Shown here piece by piece: positions 60,668 to 64,000 of a stretch of 64,000 bases of DNA. Below the pieces are notes generated by a model. That model had not been told where the DNA came from. It saw only the letters and a list, made by a program, of their open reading frames with translations, and searched no databases. The translations under genes and the position numbers were made by a program. The DNA is from Chondrosia reniformis (taxonomy: Eukaryota > Porifera > Demospongiae > Chondrillida > Chondrillidae). The stretch spans positions 7,000,501 through 7,064,500 of the forward strand of contig OX359193.1 of the NCBI GenBank assembly GCA_947172415.1, in the 5' to 3' direction. Numbering within the stretch: the stretch's first letter is position 1; each line of letters begins with the position of its first letter.

Positions 60668-62504
60668 TTATGAGGAAATAACTTCATAGTCTGTCTTCTT
60701 GCCTCTGTTTCTAAATCGCCCAATGATGTATGCAATCACCACAATGATGACGAGACCTGCTAGTGCAGCCCCAACTGCTATGGGTACTATGATATTATTT
60801 GGGAGGTCGTGACTGCATTCCCTTACATCTGTATATACAACAAGAGATTGAATCATTAACATATGACCACCCAGTGCCATTTGGGGACAGCCATGTGACT
60901 GTCATGTGACAGCCATGTGACTGCCATGTGCTCTTAGAGCAGTATAAACCTACCACCAAAGTCGTTTCCTTTGAAATGGAATGCTTGGATTTGAAAGTTA
61001 TCAATAGTAACACTACCAGATGTTCCGTTATCTCCCTTTAAGTCACTTAGGTTAATACTGCTACACTTGTAGGACTGGAAGTCATCAAGAGTATAGATGT
61101 CTCCTTTTTTAGAAATCATTCCCTTTGGAACAGTGGCATTCACAATGGGAGGTGTGCTGTTAAACCTCACATTAACTTGATTTAAAGTCCATATCTTTTT
61201 TGTAGCATTCTAATTATGCAAGATGTACAATCAATCAACAATTGTACATACTAAACTCCACCGTTATATGCAGGGACTACACTAAATAGGGAAACTCTGT
61301 ACAAGATTACATTTGCTGCAATATGGTTATTTTCTTTTCTCTACAGTCAAGGAATTCAAACTCACAGCATTTAAAAAGAAACTGAGGACAAAGTTCTCTT
61401 CATTCCAAGTAATATGAACAGTCAAGTTTGCATTATTATTCGTCAGATTACCAGTAATGGTCACAGAGCTAGAGTTGGGCAATGCCAGGTTAGCCGTTGC
61501 TGTCACAGTCTTGTTGGTACCATCCTGTACAAGGAAGGACTTGCCTTTAAAAATGTCATCAAAGGTAACTAGGAATAACTACAGATATGACTTACGACCA
61601 ACAAACAGAGCTCGTGAATATAAGGCCCTATCTCTCAGAGATTAACAAGTAGGTCTACATAATATGTAGACCTACCTACCTATGAATATGCACAGCCTAA
61701 ATATACATACTATGCATATTCATGCATCACTGTACATACGTACGTACAGCCATTTTGTGTTACTGGTGTGGTTGAATAGAGCTATATAGCATTGATGGGT
61801 GAACATGTAGAAGTAATGGGTTATTTCACAGTGAAATGTTTGATGGAATGAAAATATATACAGTCTCTTAGATGTAGTGCACAATTACATATTTTCTCAA
61901 ATACATCAAACAATACTGCACAGAAATCAACAATTACAACTTTTCTATTAATGTCAGCCATTTTAGTCTGTAATTTTGACTTTATCTACTAGTGTGACAG
62001 CAGAAAACATTTCATTTTTTTCCTTTTCTATCTCCCTCCTCAGGAAAGCAAATCAAAAGTAACTATAAATTTGCCAATCTTCTCAGACTACACTGTTGAG
62101 TATACACCAAGTGTCTCTTACCTTCTGCTGGTATGTCAGCTGAATATTCACGGTGCCCTCGAGGTCGAATAAGAGTACCGTCTTATTTTTCGGGTTGTAG
62201 TACTTGTAGGCATGCGGACTGGGAGTTGGTGTTGGAGAAGGGCTAGGAACGGTCGAGGAGTGTACCGAAGTTACGCTATCAGAAGTTGTGGTACTAGCTT
62301 GTACGGAAAAACTTGGGGTAGGAGCCAGCGAGGTGGAACCGGTGGCACAGGAAAGGTAGCCTGTAAAATCGTTGCGAACAGAGGGAAGAATATAACATTT
62401 TAAAAACTGACATAGATATAGCCGATAAAATCAGAAATTACTGAAGGTGTTTCAACTGCGCATTTACCTATTAAAAGTAGAAAAAGCAATTCCCCTTTCA
62501 TCAT
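60668..62504 (-). CDS. LAMP: LAMP-like lysosomal membrane glycoprotein A
   Basis: Exons 62504-62468, 62360-62122, 61524-61366, 61209-60954 and 60828-60668, 283 residues. Signal peptide KGELLFLLLIG; a Ser/Thr/Pro-rich mucin-like hinge (TPTPSPHAY region); one LAMP lumenal domain with DLEGTVNIQLTY, NKTVTATANL, CSS and FQIQAFHF followed by a conserved Cys (REC); then a transmembrane segment PIAVGAALAGLVIIVVIAYIIGR, close to vertebrate LAMP1. The tail is short, ending DYEVISS, with a YEVI tyrosine sorting signal (YxxPhi) for lysosomal delivery. It has one LAMP domain rather than two, like CD68/LAMP5. Tandem with LAMP-B. Confidence 0.93.
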
Positions 62505-62849
62505 GGCGGCGGCTCTTCTTCTTGGTCCCGATCACGTGAATGCTCTTGTGCAACTTCAATCATCGATTACGAAATCTCGCAGGGTGGTGTATGTAACCAT
62601 AGATTATATATGATGTAACTTTGTTGTATTTTGCACTTTCTAGACTACCTTCAGATTTCAACTCACACTAGCTCACAACCATATAAGTTATGCATATAAG
62701 TATGCGTCTCTAGACACTCCCAAAGTCGAAAGATGACCCTTCCAAAGATAACCATATAAGTTATCACAAATTTATCATTCCATTTTCAGCAAGCTGTAAT
62801 CACACTTGCCTTGTGTACATATAATATTAAAAACACAATAGTCTTATAG
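62505..62849. promoter_or_regulatory. LAMP-A promoter region with CLEAR-like E-box
   Basis: Includes TCACGTGA at 62533-62540, 29 bases upstream of the LAMP-A ATG. TCACGTGA is the consensus CLEAR element bound by MiT/TFE factors in lysosomal genes. The rest is AT-rich and holds the LAMP-B 3' end. Confidence 0.6.
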
Positions 62850-64000
62850 TTATGATGAGATTACTTCATAGCCACCCTTCTTCCCCCTATTTTTGACTCT
62901 TCCAATTATGTATACAATCACCAGTATTGTCACCAGACAGAAGAGAGCTACTCCAGCTGCAATTGGTGGTACTATGGAGCTAGACTGAATACAATTCCGA
63001 GCATCTATTGCACAGCAAGAGAATATAGTGAAGTGATACGTATAACCACCCCATGATAATCTTTCAGCACTCAAAACAGTAATCACTTGGAATCAGACCA
63101 GTGGCTGTAAGCTTTTAGATGTTGTACTATTGAGCTAACACATGCACAATGAATTGTGTTTACCTGTATAGCTAGGTATCTTAGTCATGTGACTGTCATG
63201 TGATAGATAAAGAAACCACAACATTTAGATAGGAACTTACTGTCACGGTTAAGGCTACCTCCATCTCTAAATTCAAAAGCTTGAATTATAAAGTTGTGGA
63301 AATGCATATTAGCTGATGTTTTATTTTGGCCAGTTAGTTGGAGTGGCATGCTAGCATCAGAATCACATCTATAAGCACGTTCAAATTGTGAATGTATTTT
63401 CTTTGCATCTGGACCATCCACAGAAACAGTTCCATTATCAATTGTAGCGTTGTGAAGAGGGTCTGTGTTAGTAAAGTATAACTGTATTTTATTAACTTCC
63501 CACATCTGCTGACCTCTTACATAATCCTAGAAGAAGTGAAGCAGACATATTATACAGAAAAAATACCACTTTGTTTCCACTCACAGCATGTAACAAGAAA
63601 GTTAAATTAAAGCATCCCTTCCTCCAAGCCAGGGAGACATTTAAAAATCCATCTGTTGAAGTTTTTTTCAGATTACCAGTAATGGTCACAGAGCTAGAGT
63701 TGGGCAATGCCAGGTTAGTCGTTGCTGTCACAGTCTTGTTGGTACCATTCTATACAAGGAAGGACTTGTGTTCTCAATGTAGCAATGCACTCAGAATAAC
63801 ACATACATGTATCTATAAAGATTACTCAGATGAAGTCTGCCTGTGAGATGTATTCATTTCATAATATATCGCTCTTGGGAGAGCACCTGGACAACACTTA
63901 CCTTCTGGAGGTAGGTCAGATCAAAGGATATAGTGCCTTGCAGTTCAAAGAGAAGAACTTTTGTACTATACTTGTATGTATAAGGATCAGGGGGTGGCTT
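62850..64000 (-). CDS. LAMP: LAMP-like lysosomal membrane glycoprotein B, cut by window edge
   Basis: Exons seen: 64000-63902 (partial), 63749-63585, 63526-63241 and 63004-62850, reading KPPPDPYTYKY, LLFELQGTISFDLTYLQK, NGTNKTVTATTNLALPNS, a lumenal half with CDSDASMPLQLTG and FIIQAFEF, a lumenal Cys (RNC), and the membrane anchor PPIAAGVALFCLVTILVIVYIIGR. The tail ends GYEVISS, the same YEVI sorting signal as LAMP-A. Exon structure is the same as LAMP-A. The signal peptide and mucin-like hinge lie beyond 64000. Confidence 0.92.

Overview
This is a stretch of nuclear genome from an animal, most likely a sponge or another early-branching metazoan with a compact genome. The evidence is canonical GT/AG introns, mostly short and AT-rich; metazoan families packed a few hundred bases apart (a DLG MAGUK, an SKI-type corepressor, TNF ligands, LAMP proteins, MST-type kinase, AMPK gamma, CTC1); and low GC non-coding DNA full of the palindrome TACGTA. 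I favour a demosponge such as an Amphimedon-like species, but that is inference. There are no bacterial, viral or CRISPR features. Exon models were built by hand from splice sites and reading phase. Most of the models close exactly in frame from start to stop.

Layout. 1-7030 (+): a discs-large scaffold whose 5' end is off the window. 7863-15700 (+): a tandem cluster of orphan single-pass receptors, two complete plus a third transmembrane/tail module without an ectodomain; two tails are almost identical while the ectodomains differ. 16320-21635 (-): the autophagy protease ATG4 with several minisatellites in its introns, preceded on the same strand by a 52-aa membrane microprotein ORF (21727-21885). 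21955-24481 (+): choline-phosphate cytidylyltransferase, head to head with it. 24630-25340 (-): intronless homeobox gene. 25918-26542 (+): RNF7/RBX2. 26712-28454 (+): CTC1-like telomere protein. 28902-33565 (-): AMPK gamma. 34557-44861 (+): a TNF-ligand cluster (two genes plus a spare head exon) containing a 5.6 kb gene-poor stretch. 45468-49218 (-): LRR protein. 49396-50344 (+): ribosomal protein L10a. 50628-51317 (-): MYND zinc-finger protein. 51569-53367 (+): BRCC36 deubiquitinase. 53611-55832 (-): SKI/SnoN-like corepressor. 56618-60163 (-): STK24/25/26 kinase. 60668-62504 and 62850 to beyond 64000 (-): two tandem LAMP-like lysosomal membrane proteins, the second cut by the window edge.

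Themes. Many genes are arranged head to head with tiny shared promoters (microprotein-ATG4/PCYT1, LRR/RPL10A, MYND/BRCC36, homeobox/RNF7). Lysosome and autophagy (ATG4, two LAMPs), energy and growth signalling (AMPK gamma, MST kinase, SKI) and immune-type surface genes (TNF ligands, orphan receptors) lie side by side, but nothing shows they are co-regulated. The most striking parts are two places where a duplicated 3' module lies downstream of a complete gene in a compatible splice phase (receptor tail at 13970-15700, TNF head at 44383-44861), the patchwork sequence identity in the receptor and LAMP pairs that suggests gene conversion, and a minisatellite that repeats the ATG4 exon-3 splice donor.
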